From the NCBI GenBank assembly GCA_038062615.1, contig JBBTWV010000010.1:1-10975 (forward strand): DNA of 10,975 nt. The letters are read 5' to 3'. The DNA comes from JBBTWV01 sp038062615 (lineage in GTDB: Bacteria; Patescibacteriota; Gracilibacteria; UBA1369; UM-FILTER-53-11). Of the stretch, positions 4,921-10,975 are shown piece by piece. Under the pieces are notes generated by a model that had not been told where the DNA came from, did no database searches, and saw only the letters and a program-made list of their open reading frames with translations. Made by a program: the position numbers and the translations under genes. Within the stretch, counting starts at the first letter, position 1; each line of letters opens with the position of its first letter.

Positions 4921-5838
4921 ATGCACGATGTGCTTTCCCTTAGGCAGGCAGTCCTTGCCACCGTTCATTATTTTGATCTTATTGATTTTGCGCCGTCGCT
5001 TTTTGAAGTTGAGGAGTTTTTATACGGATGGTCGGCGCCTCTCGATGCCCTTGAGCAAGCCATAAAGGGTATGCCCGAGATTGAAACCGATGGCGAGTTT
5101 TATTTTTTGACTGGCCGCAAGGAGTTAGCTCTCCAAAGGCATCACCAAAAACGCTGTGCCCAAAAACTTTGGAAAAAGATTCGAAGGTGGGCTTTTTTGC
5201 CGGTACTTTGCCCCTTTGTGCGGATGGTGGCCGTGGTAAATAGCGCCTCTCTTGGCAAGGTCACGGAAAAAAGTGACATTGATTTTTTGATTGTCACCAA
5301 GCGCGGAAAACTGGCTACTACTCGTTTTTTTATGAAAGTTATAACTCAGATTTTTGGCCTGCGAGCACATCACGAAAAAAAAGCCGGCCGGTTTTGTTTG
5401 AGTTTTTTTATTACCGAAGATGCCCTCAATTTGGCCCCATTGGCCCATTCCTTTGATCCCCATCTGGCCTATTTTGTGCGACAGGCAGTTCCTTTATATG
5501 GTGCCAAAACCTATGAGCATTTTTTACGAGCCAACGATCACTGGACGATTCCTTACTTTAAGCGTCCTCTTAAAGGGCGTCTCTCTGAGCTCAAACCACG
5601 TCGCTTAGCTTCATTGGTGAGATCCCTGAAAGAAGGTTTTTTGTATCTCATGGGAAATCTTTTAGAGAAAATCTTGTATACGTTCCAAAAACAGAAGGAT
5701 GAAAGGCGCCGCAAAAACTTCCCCACTTCTCAAGGCATCATCATGAATAAGAATGTCTTCAAGTTTCACGAAAATGATCCTCGCGCTGATATTGCTCAGA
5801 AATTTGAGGCCCGCCTAGAAGGGCTTAGTGCTGCCTAA
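4921..5838 (+). CDS. Nucleotidyltransferase-fold protein with N-terminal winged-helix-like region
   Basis: The 305-residue product opens with a helical, winged-helix-like segment (about 8-66: LATVHYFDLIDFAPSLFEVEEFLYG ... FYFLTGRKEL is spread over this region). A short nucleotidyltransferase signature follows: VAVVNSASLGKVTEKSDIDF at 103-122, with the metal-binding pair D119 and D121. LSFFITEDALN (160-170) is the next conserved strand, and a C-terminal FHENDPR motif ends the protein. This layout is a common uncharacterised family in CPR genomes. The usual Gly-Ser before the helix is Asn-Ser here (N107 S108), so activity is uncertain. The substrate is unknown; tRNA, protein and small-molecule targets all occur in this fold. 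ATG 4921 is preferred over the in-frame ATG 4846, which lies inside uvrC and upstream of the promoter core. A plus-strand TATACT ends 6 nt before it, suggesting a leaderless transcript. The 3' end overlaps der by 14 bp. Confidence 0.8.
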   Translation: MHDVLSLRQAVLATVHYFDLIDFAPSLFEVEEFLYGWSAPLDALEQAIKGMPEIETDGEFYFLTGRKELALQRHHQKRCAQKLWKKIRRWAFLPVLCPFVRMVAVVNSASLGKVTEKSDIDFLIVTKRGKLATTRFFMKVITQIFGLRAHHEKKAGRFCLSFFITEDALNLAPLAHSFDPHLAYFVRQAVPLYGAKTYEHFLRANDHWTIPYFKRPLKGRLSELKPRRLASLVRSLKEGFLYLMGNLLEKILYTFQKQKDERRRKNFPTSQGIIMNKNVFKFHENDPRADIAQKFEARLEGLSAA

Positions 5839-7141
5839 ACTCCAGGACGATTCCCGTTCCGTAAAATCCAAATCGTCGTCTAATTTCATTTTCCATAAAA
5901 CGCTTGTAAGAAAAATGAATGAGGTCTGGCTTGCTGCAAAAAAACGTGAACGTTGGAGGATCAATGGCGGTTTGGACGCCTTTATTTATGATGATTTTAC
6001 GCGCACTCCTGGTTGGCGGGTGCCCCAGCGTGGTAGTTTTAGTAAACATTTTAAACTCGTCATCAGGAATTTTTTTGCGTCGCTCGAGCATAATATTGTG
6101 GCTGAGCTCGAATAACTTAAAAACATTTCTCTTGGTGAGGGCGGATGTAAAAAGCACTGGCGCCCACGGCGCGTAACTCATTCGATACTGCAGAAAATCA
6201 ATAAATTTCTTTTGGTCGCGCTGAGGATCTTCCAAAAGGTCGCTCTTATTGGCAATGATGATGAGGCCTTTGCCGGCATCCAGCAGATACTGGCTCACGT
6301 GCAAATCCTGATTGGCAATGCTCATGCTGCAGTCCAGTACCAAACAAGTAACATCGCTGCGTGAAATGGCTTGCAGAGCGCGTAAAACGCCATACTTCTC
6401 AATCCCCTGTTTTACTTTTCCGCGGCGTCGTAGGCCGGCCGTATCAATAAGTACAAAGTGGTGCCCTTCACGATCAATAGGCGTGTCCGTAGCATCAATG
6501 GTGGTGCCCGGCTGGTCTGATACAATCACCCGCTGCTTTCCCAGTAAGGCATTTACGAGCGATGACTTCCCCACATTCGGCTTCCCTACAATGGCAATTG
6601 CCGTAACGTCTTTTTGGCGAGGACGATCTTTTCTCCACTTCATTTTTTTGAGAATTTTTTCCGTCGCTTCTTCCACTTCCTCAATGCCAAAATTATGAAT
6701 AGACGAGACCGGAATGGCTGCACCGAGCCCTAATTCATAAACCTCTCCAAGCGCTTCTTCCACCACTTTATTATCAGATTTGTGGGCAATGAGCACGATG
6801 GGCTTTTTGGATTTTCGCAAAAAATGAGCGCAGTCCAAATCGTTAGAAGTAAACGGCTCCGTGCCATCAATCACAAAATAAATAACATCGGCTTCTTCTA
6901 CCGCAATTTTTGACTGTGCCTGAACATCAGCCTCAATATTTTCTTTTTTTTCAAACTCCATGCCGCCGGTATCCACCAAAATAACAGGATACGTTCCAAT
7001 ATCGGCTTCGTGATAAATGCGATCCCGTGTGGTTCCTGGCACGCGAGAGGTAATGGCGTAGCGCTTGCCAATGAGCCTATTAAAGAAGGTAGACTTGCCG
7101 ACATTGGGGCGGCCAACAATGGCGATAATGGGGAGAGACAT
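5825..7141 (-). CDS. der: Ribosome-assembly GTPase Der (EngA)
   Basis: Der is the tandem-GTPase factor for late 50S subunit maturation. The 438 residues show the full architecture. GTPase domain 1 has GRPNVGKS (10-17), PGTTRD (35-40), DTGG (57-60) and HKSD (120-123). Domain 2 has GKPNVGKS (186-193), PGTT (211-214), DTAG (233-236) and NKSD (298-301). A KH-like RNA-binding domain runs from about 355 to the end (NEIRRRFGFYGTGIVLEFRQ). The length is typical. One oddity is that the domain 1 G4 motif has His120 where NKxD is expected. The start at 7141 is the family's usual MxxPxIAIVGRPNVGKS beginning. No Shine-Dalgarno sequence is seen. Two TATACT hexamers on the minus strand (7180 to 7175 and 7187 to 7182) could serve as -10 elements. 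The gene converges on the nucleotidyltransferase-like gene with a 14-bp overlap. Confidence 0.97.
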   Translation of the reverse strand: MSLPIIAIVGRPNVGKSTFFNRLIGKRYAITSRVPGTTRDRIYHEADIGTYPVILVDTGGMEFEKKENIEADVQAQSKIAVEEADVIYFVIDGTEPFTSNDLDCAHFLRKSKKPIVLIAHKSDNKVVEEALGEVYELGLGAAIPVSSIHNFGIEEVEEATEKILKKMKWRKDRPRQKDVTAIAIVGKPNVGKSSLVNALLGKQRVIVSDQPGTTIDATDTPIDREGHHFVLIDTAGLRRRGKVKQGIEKYGVLRALQAISRSDVTCLVLDCSMSIANQDLHVSQYLLDAGKGLIIIANKSDLLEDPQRDQKKFIDFLQYRMSYAPWAPVLFTSALTKRNVFKLFELSHNIMLERRKKIPDDEFKMFTKTTTLGHPPTRSARKIIINKGVQTAIDPPTFTFFCSKPDLIHFSYKRFMENEIRRRFGFYGTGIVLEFRQH

Positions 7142-7174
7142 GGATGAGGAATGAGGTTAACGATGCCATGGGCC

Positions 7175-7188
7175 AGTATATAGTATAT
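7175..7188. repeat. Tandem AGTATAT heptamer (two copies) in the der promoter region
   Basis: AGTATAT occurs at 7175-7181 and again at 7182-7188. Read on the minus strand it supplies two TATACT hexamers 7 bp apart, 33-40 bp before the der start. They are the only visible -10 candidates for der in this gap. Confidence 0.6.
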
Positions 7189-7206
7189 TCCAAATACATA
7201 CTCATA

Positions 7207-7231
7207 CCTGTTCCCTGTTCCCTGTTCCCTC
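7207..7231 (+). repeat. Heptamer tandem repeat (TTCCCTG)n upstream of the envelope cluster
   Basis: TTCCCTG is at 7211-7217 and 7218-7224. A third copy at 7225-7231 ends TTCCCTC, and CCTG (7207-7210) is a partial copy. The array fills the -35 and spacer region immediately before the -10 hexamer at 7234. Slippage would change the array length just upstream of the promoter. Confidence 0.8.
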
Positions 7232-7233
7232 TA

Positions 7234-7239
7234 TATAAT
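7234..7239 (+). promoter_or_regulatory. -10 element for the VirB2-like gene and envelope cluster
   Basis: A perfect TATAAT at 7234-7239 is followed by 7 bases and then the ATG at 7247, so transcription would start at or next to the start codon. At 17-bp spacing the -35 position (7211-7216) is TTCCCT, a poor match to TTGACA, and lies inside the heptamer repeat. Confidence 0.55.
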
Positions 7240-7246
7240 GCGGCCA

Positions 7247-7732
7247 ATGATCAATATTACCAGATGGCTCATCCTTGCCGTCATTCTCATCAACTTATTT
7301 TCTCCAGCTCAGGCCGATGCGCAGGGCATCTTACCCAGGGCGAACCCCACCCTTTGCCAGGAGCGCGGCAGTGACGGAAATCGCAATGATTCCGACCACA
7401 TGAAGGCGCTTCAGGATCGTGAAAGATTTGATGCCTATGTAACCGATCGCACCAAGATGAGCGAAGTACTTGGTTGTGCCATTAAGCTTGGAAGAATTCG
7501 CCTCTTCATGTTGCCATTTTTTATTACTTACTTGATTCAGTTTTTGTTAGAAATTGCTGGTCTCGTTGCGGTGATCTTTGTAATGCTGGGTGGCTTCAAG
7601 TATGCCGTTGGTGGGCTGACGGAAGATAAAGAAGCCGGTAAAAAATATATTCAACACGCTCTTATTGGGCTGGTAGTGGCTTTGAGCGGTTGGATGATAG
7701 TAAATCTTATTCAGGTCGCCCTCACAAGTTAA
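7247..7732 (+). CDS. VirB2/TrbC-like small membrane protein
   Basis: The product is 161 residues from ATG 7247. An in-frame ATG at 7238 overlaps the TATAAT and is unlikely to be used. It has an N-terminal signal peptide (about 1-26, hydrophobic core WLILAVILINLF, ending SPAQADAQ), then a polar extracytoplasmic stretch with two cysteines (LCQE, LGCA), then two hydrophobic segments. The pair LEIAGLVAVIFVMLGGFKYAVGG and ALIGLVVALSGWMIVNLIQVAL, separated by a charged EDKEAGKKYIQH turn, is the VirB2/TrbC-type pilin-like topology. Many CPR genomes carry such small proteins outside any conjugation locus. No VirB4, VirB6 or other secretion gene is in the window, so the role is open: a pilin-like subunit or an unrelated two-helix membrane protein. 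It is the first gene of a plus-strand run, and the sugar transferase follows after 10 bp. Confidence 0.75.
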   Translation: MINITRWLILAVILINLFSPAQADAQGILPRANPTLCQERGSDGNRNDSDHMKALQDRERFDAYVTDRTKMSEVLGCAIKLGRIRLFMLPFFITYLIQFLLEIAGLVAVIFVMLGGFKYAVGGLTEDKEAGKKYIQHALIGLVVALSGWMIVNLIQVALTS

Positions 7733-7742
7733 TTCTGCTGTT

Positions 7743-9041
7743 ATGGCCATGAAGTTGAAGGTCGCTGGTTTTAGAAAGCTGGCCTTAGTACTGGGAGATG
7801 CGACAGTTTTTGTGGCTGGCCTGCTTTTTACGCTTGGCCTTCGCTACGGCTTTTCGGAGGTTAGCGAGCAGTGGCAGATTCATCGTGCGCCGTATGCCAT
7901 TATTTTTATTTTTTGGCTTTTGAGTTTTTACAGCGTCGGTCTTTACACCCTCCAGAAGGCTAAAAATAACCGCGCTTTTTTTACTTTGCTCTTTGGGGGT
8001 TTGAGCATCAACGCCTTTCTCTCCGTGCTCTTTTTCTACTTCATCCCCTACTTTGCCATCTCGCCAAAAACCGTCTTGTTTTTTGATTTAGCGACGACGG
8101 CGGTTCTCCTCCTCGCGTGGCGTTCATTTTTTAATCAGGTTGTCTCTCTGCCGCCGCTTAAACTTATTGTTATCGGCTCGGGAGCTGAAGTGGATGAGGT
8201 TATCGCCGATCTTAAAAAACATCCTCAGCAAGGCTATGAATGCGTGCTCCACTTGGTCCACGAATCGGAAGCGCGTGATCTGCCGAAGCTCATCGCCAAG
8301 CATCATATTGACGGCATCGTGGTGGCAACCGATTATAGGCATTCCGTAGCGCTGCAGAAAGCTCTTTTTGAATGTATTCCTCTGCGTATTCAGTTTTTTG
8401 ATTTTGTGGATTTTTATGAGCTCATTCTGCAGAAAATTCCTTTGGAAACTATTAACCGCGCTTGGTTTTTGGAAAATCTGAATGAAGAGTCCAAACAGCT
8501 TTTTACCACTCTCAAACGTGCTCTTGATATCGTTTTGGCATTTTTCCTCAGCATTATTGGTCTTCTCCTCTCCCCTTTTATTATCTTGGCCATTTGGCTT
8601 GGGCTTGGCCGTCCGATTATTTTTGTGCAGCGCCGGGTCGGCTATTTTGAAAAGCCGTTTCATATTTATAAGTTCAGGACTTTTCGCCATGAAGGCGAGC
8701 CGGAAAGCGTTACGCGGCTGGCACAATTTCTGAGATCTACGCACTTGGACGAGATCCCTCAGCTTTGGAATATTCTTAAAGGCGAGATGAGCTTTGTGGG
8801 ACCGAGGCCCGAGCAAGTGGCCATTGTTGAGGAGCTCAAAGAGAAAATTCCTTTCTATGTGGAGCGTTTTTTGGTGCATCCGGGGATTACCGGATGGGCT
8901 CAGTTAGCCAATCCTACCGCAACCGCAGAAGATGCTCCGGTTAAACTTCAGTACGATCTTTTTTACATTAAGCACCGTTCGCTTCTGCTTGATGCGGAAA
9001 TCATTTTGAAGACACTGAAGCTTTTGGTACTATCAAAATAA
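7743..9041 (+). CDS. Polyprenyl-phosphate sugar-phosphate transferase (WbaP-type)
   Basis: This enzyme class moves a sugar-1-phosphate from a nucleotide sugar to undecaprenyl phosphate, the first step of a surface glycan. The 432 residues have four N-terminal transmembrane segments (about 12-33, 50-70, 81-102, 110-128). A nucleotide-binding-like middle domain follows (LIVIGSGAEVDEVI 141-154, HHIDGIVVATD 187-197). The C-terminal catalytic domain begins KRALDIVLAF (258-267) with a membrane helix to about 288. Catalytic-domain motifs are PIIFVQRRVG (291-300), YKFRTF (309-314), the Asp-Glu dyad D336-E337 in LDEIPQLWNILKGEMSFVG and PRPE (354-357). The loop between FRTF and the DE motif is short. 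The sugar cannot be read from sequence. The start is ATG 7743 or ATG 7749, with no Shine-Dalgarno sequence. It lies 10 bp after the VirB2-like gene and is probably co-transcribed with it. Confidence 0.94.
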   Translation: MAMKLKVAGFRKLALVLGDATVFVAGLLFTLGLRYGFSEVSEQWQIHRAPYAIIFIFWLLSFYSVGLYTLQKAKNNRAFFTLLFGGLSINAFLSVLFFYFIPYFAISPKTVLFFDLATTAVLLLAWRSFFNQVVSLPPLKLIVIGSGAEVDEVIADLKKHPQQGYECVLHLVHESEARDLPKLIAKHHIDGIVVATDYRHSVALQKALFECIPLRIQFFDFVDFYELILQKIPLETINRAWFLENLNEESKQLFTTLKRALDIVLAFFLSIIGLLLSPFIILAIWLGLGRPIIFVQRRVGYFEKPFHIYKFRTFRHEGEPESVTRLAQFLRSTHLDEIPQLWNILKGEMSFVGPRPEQVAIVEELKEKIPFYVERFLVHPGITGWAQLANPTATAEDAPVKLQYDLFYIKHRSLLLDAEIILKTLKLLVLSK

Positions 9042-9062
9042 TACCCATTCACTTATCGCCTT

Positions 9063-10286
9063 ATGTCTCGCATTCGACAATTTTTTAAAGATACTCACCG
9101 AAAGCTCAAGGATTTACATGGTCGCGTTTCGGCTCTTAAAAAAGACCATGATAAACCCCTTGCGGTGGCCAGTTTACCGCCTCCACCTGCAAAACCACAT
9201 GAAAAAGTTGAAGTAGTGGTTTCGGGTGCCACCATGGCAAAGTTCATCGCTTTGGTCATTTTGTTTTTGCTCCTCACGGCTTTTTTATACGAAATTCGGG
9301 ATATCCTCATCATCTTCTTTGTTTCCCTCTTATTTGCGGCAGCCCTGGATCCCATGGTGGACACCCTTGAAAGGCGTGGAGTTCCAAGGTCCATTGGGGT
9401 TATTCTCATTTATACCGCGCTCTTTTTGGCTATTGGTCTTCTTGTCTCCAACATCGCACCCATTATTGCCAATGAAGTTGCTTCCTTGGCCGGCAAGGCT
9501 CAGGATTTTATTAGCAACATTGTAAAAGGTGAGATTGAGTTGCCTACTTATTTGGAGCGATTCCGTCCTCGGCTTAAGGGCTTTTTTGAGGGAATTGATG
9601 TCTCTCAGGTTGGCACCTATAAGGACGTTTTGCTCAACGTGGCACAGAATATTTCAAATGTCGCTGGGAATGTTTTGAATGGTGTTTTGACTTTATTTAA
9701 CGGCTTTTTCAATGCCATTATTGTCCTGGTGGTAACCTTTATGATGACGGTAGATGAGGGCAATATTGATAACTTTATTCGCTCGCTTTTCCCTGCCAGG
9801 CACGCCGATTATATCCGTCAAAAAAGCAGTGCCATTAAAGAAAAAATGGGATATTGGCTGCGTGGACAAGTTACGCTCTGTGTCATTGTGGGAATTGGAG
9901 TGTATTTGGGCTTCTTAATTATTGGTTTCTTAACTCAGCAACCCGTCCAATATGCCGCCACGATGGCTTTGGTTGCAGGTTTTACAGAACTTATTCCTTA
10001 CGTTGGTCCATTCCTCGCCTGGCTCATTGCAATGCCTATTGTGGCGAATCAGTCCGTGGGACTCATCGTTTGGATGACCGTCCTTATGTATGTGATTCAA
10101 GTTTTGGAAAATAATTTGATTGTGCCGGTAGTGATGCACAAAGCCGTGGGTATCTCTCCCATCCTCATTATGTTTGCGATGTTTGTAGGTTTTTCTTTCT
10201 TAGGAGTTTTGGGGATGGTGCTAGCGGTTCCGGTAGCAACCGCGGTTGCTCTTTTCGTGAAGGATTACGCGGAAAAAGAGAAGTAA
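9063..10286 (+). CDS. AI-2E family transporter (PerM/YdiK-like)
   Basis: The 407-residue product belongs to the AI-2E/PerM membrane family. Members include an autoinducer-2 exporter and Na+/H+ antiporters, so the substrate here is not known. A basic cytoplasmic N-terminus with a Pro run (about 1-55) precedes the transmembrane core. Family motifs are ALDPMVDTLERRGVPRSIG (90-108), the long extracytoplasmic helical stretch between membrane segments, ELIPYVGPFLAW near the middle of the second half, and ENNLIVPVVMHKAVGISPI toward the end. About seven to eight hydrophobic segments are visible and the length is normal. The start at ATG 9063 is 21 bp after the transferase stop. No Shine-Dalgarno sequence is seen and no separate promoter is evident, so it is likely the third gene of the run. 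It converges on the ligase-like gene with a 3-bp gap and no terminator-like hairpin. Confidence 0.94.
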   Translation: MSRIRQFFKDTHRKLKDLHGRVSALKKDHDKPLAVASLPPPPAKPHEKVEVVVSGATMAKFIALVILFLLLTAFLYEIRDILIIFFVSLLFAAALDPMVDTLERRGVPRSIGVILIYTALFLAIGLLVSNIAPIIANEVASLAGKAQDFISNIVKGEIELPTYLERFRPRLKGFFEGIDVSQVGTYKDVLLNVAQNISNVAGNVLNGVLTLFNGFFNAIIVLVVTFMMTVDEGNIDNFIRSLFPARHADYIRQKSSAIKEKMGYWLRGQVTLCVIVGIGVYLGFLIIGFLTQQPVQYAATMALVAGFTELIPYVGPFLAWLIAMPIVANQSVGLIVWMTVLMYVIQVLENNLIVPVVMHKAVGISPILIMFAMFVGFSFLGVLGMVLAVPVATAVALFVKDYAEKEK

Positions 10287-10289
10287 AAG

Positions 10290-10975
10290 CTATTTTATAG
10301 AGAGTAAGCCCGAGATTTCCTGAGCTTGTATGGCCATTTCTTTGTATATTCCACGCTGAGGTGTCTTTACAAAAAGTTCGGCAGTAAGTTCGTTCCCTTT
10401 TTCAAATGCCTCTAAATCTTTGGTGAGGAGGCTGGTTTGCAGAAGAAGCCGAGCAAATACAAACGTCCACCTTTCTTCAAGCGGGCTTCTTGGAATGAGT
10501 CGCAAAAAATCTTGTTCTAATCTTTTCTCAAAGTTCATGTAGGTGCCGGCTTGCAAAAAACTGTTGCCGTTTTGAATCAGTCCGCCTGCTAAAATTCCCG
10601 TGGCTTCAATCTGAAGAGATGGAAACCCAGCGAACCCCGCTATTCCGGAATCGTAGGATTTTTCAAACTTTGCATAATCATTGCGAGCCAGCGACATATA
10701 GGCTTGGTAGATCTGCCGATTGGCTCTTGCCGGTTGAATGGTGAAGAAGTAAGACGCGAGAGTAACCAGAATGAGCGCCGTTGCCGTTATGGGCACGGCG
10801 ATTTTGGGCATATACGAGTGGCTCGAAATGTGATGATGAAGTGGATTTTGCTTTTCTGAAATGAACTTCGCTAGTCCCAAAAATATGAAAAAAGGAAGAT
10901 AGGAATGAAGCCCATCAACCCCAAAAAGGTTTTGTACGCCGTAAGCAATGAGGAGTGCGATGAGAAGCGGTTCAC
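10290..10975 (-). CDS. O-antigen-ligase-like membrane protein, C-terminal part (runs off right edge)
   Basis: The frame is open to the right edge, giving 227 visible residues. A TTG at 10880 could open a shorter frame, but the upstream codons read as membrane protein, so it is internal. The leading part reads LLIALLIAYGVQNLFGVDGL, then YLPFFIFLGLAKF, a third hydrophobic segment (AVPITATALILVTLASYFF), and then about 140 soluble, mostly helical residues. AYGVQNLFGVD resembles the conserved Y-x-x-Q-N-L-F-x-x-D signature near the end of Wzy_C/O-antigen-ligase-like proteins. Many CPR members add a TPR-like tail such as the one beginning ARANRQIYQAYMSLARNDYAKFEKSY here. Such proteins polymerise or transfer lipid-linked glycans outside the membrane. 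This fits the nearby initiating sugar transferase. The stop (TAG) is 3 bp from the convergent transporter stop. Confidence 0.75.
   Translation of the reverse strand, partial: EPLLIALLIAYGVQNLFGVDGLHSYLPFFIFLGLAKFISEKQNPLHHHISSHSYMPKIAVPITATALILVTLASYFFTIQPARANRQIYQAYMSLARNDYAKFEKSYDSGIAGFAGFPSLQIEATGILAGGLIQNGNSFLQAGTYMNFEKRLEQDFLRLIPRSPLEERWTFVFARLLLQTSLLTKDLEAFEKGNELTAELFVKTPQRGIYKEMAIQAQEISGLLSIK

Noticed and set aside
8124..8879. 251-codon open frame on the minus strand
   Set aside because: It lies wholly opposite the sugar transferase gene, whose family motifs run through the same region on the plus strand; its translation shows no recognisable domain.
10290..10880. A complete 196-residue gene starting at TTG 10880
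   Set aside because: The frame stays open to the window edge and the upstream codons encode two hydrophobic segments with a ligase-like signature, so the TTG is internal.
1..10975. UGA recoded to glycine, as in some CPR lineages
   Set aside because: All long genes read through without in-frame TGA, and TGA serves as the stop at 866-868.
1..10975. CRISPR array, insertion sequence, prophage or integrase attachment site
   Set aside because: No spaced direct repeats of array length, transposase, terminal inverted repeats or phage genes are visible. The tRNA-Leu 3' end is not flanked by an integrase gene or an obvious duplicated tRNA fragment.

Overview
The window looks like part of a compact genome from the Candidate Phyla Radiation (Patescibacteria). 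This is an inference from gene content, not from a marker phylogeny. The evidence is: very short intergenic gaps, convergent genes that overlap at their 3' ends, a cysteine-lattice protein and a nucleotidyltransferase-like protein of kinds common in that group, a VirB2-like small membrane protein, and an O-antigen-ligase-like protein with a soluble helical tail. UGA is used as a stop (gene ending at 868) and no gene needs UGA read as glycine, so the recoded Absconditabacteria/Gracilibacteria lineages are unlikely.

Layout. 1-299 (-) is the N-terminal part of the ribosome-assembly GTPase Obg. It diverges from an unrecognised seven-helix membrane protein (start 305 or 320, to 868), which converges on a membrane-anchored extracytoplasmic protein (843-1529, -). 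Next on the minus strand come tRNA-Leu(CAA) (1631-1714), a 311-residue cysteine-lattice protein (1747-2682) and uvrC (2691-4895). uvrC diverges from a nucleotidyltransferase-like gene (4921-5838), which overlaps the 3' end of der (5825-7141, -). Diverging from der is a plus-strand envelope cluster: VirB2-like protein (7247-7732), polyprenyl-phosphate sugar-phosphate transferase (7743-9041) and AI-2E-family transporter (9063-10286). It converges on an O-antigen-ligase-like gene that runs off the right edge (10290-10975, -). No gene-free stretch exceeds about 105 bases.

How the genes fit together. Obg and Der are housekeeping ribosome-biogenesis GTPases and UvrC is the nucleotide-excision-repair nuclease. 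The right-hand third suggests surface glycan and envelope work: the transferase would load the first sugar on the lipid carrier and the ligase-like protein would act on lipid-linked glycan.

Most notable points. (1) UvrC carries a complete-looking GNAT acetyltransferase domain inserted in frame inside its RNase H-like nuclease domain, between the first and second catalytic aspartates, and it lacks the usual C-terminal helix-hairpin-helix module. (2) The gene directly downstream of uvrC encodes a duplicated protein whose cysteines fall on a strict three-residue lattice. (3) No gene has a recognisable Shine-Dalgarno sequence, and several have a -10 hexamer ending 4-11 nt before the ATG, which suggests leaderless transcripts. 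Two divergent pairs share the same interlocked -10 core (ATTATAC).
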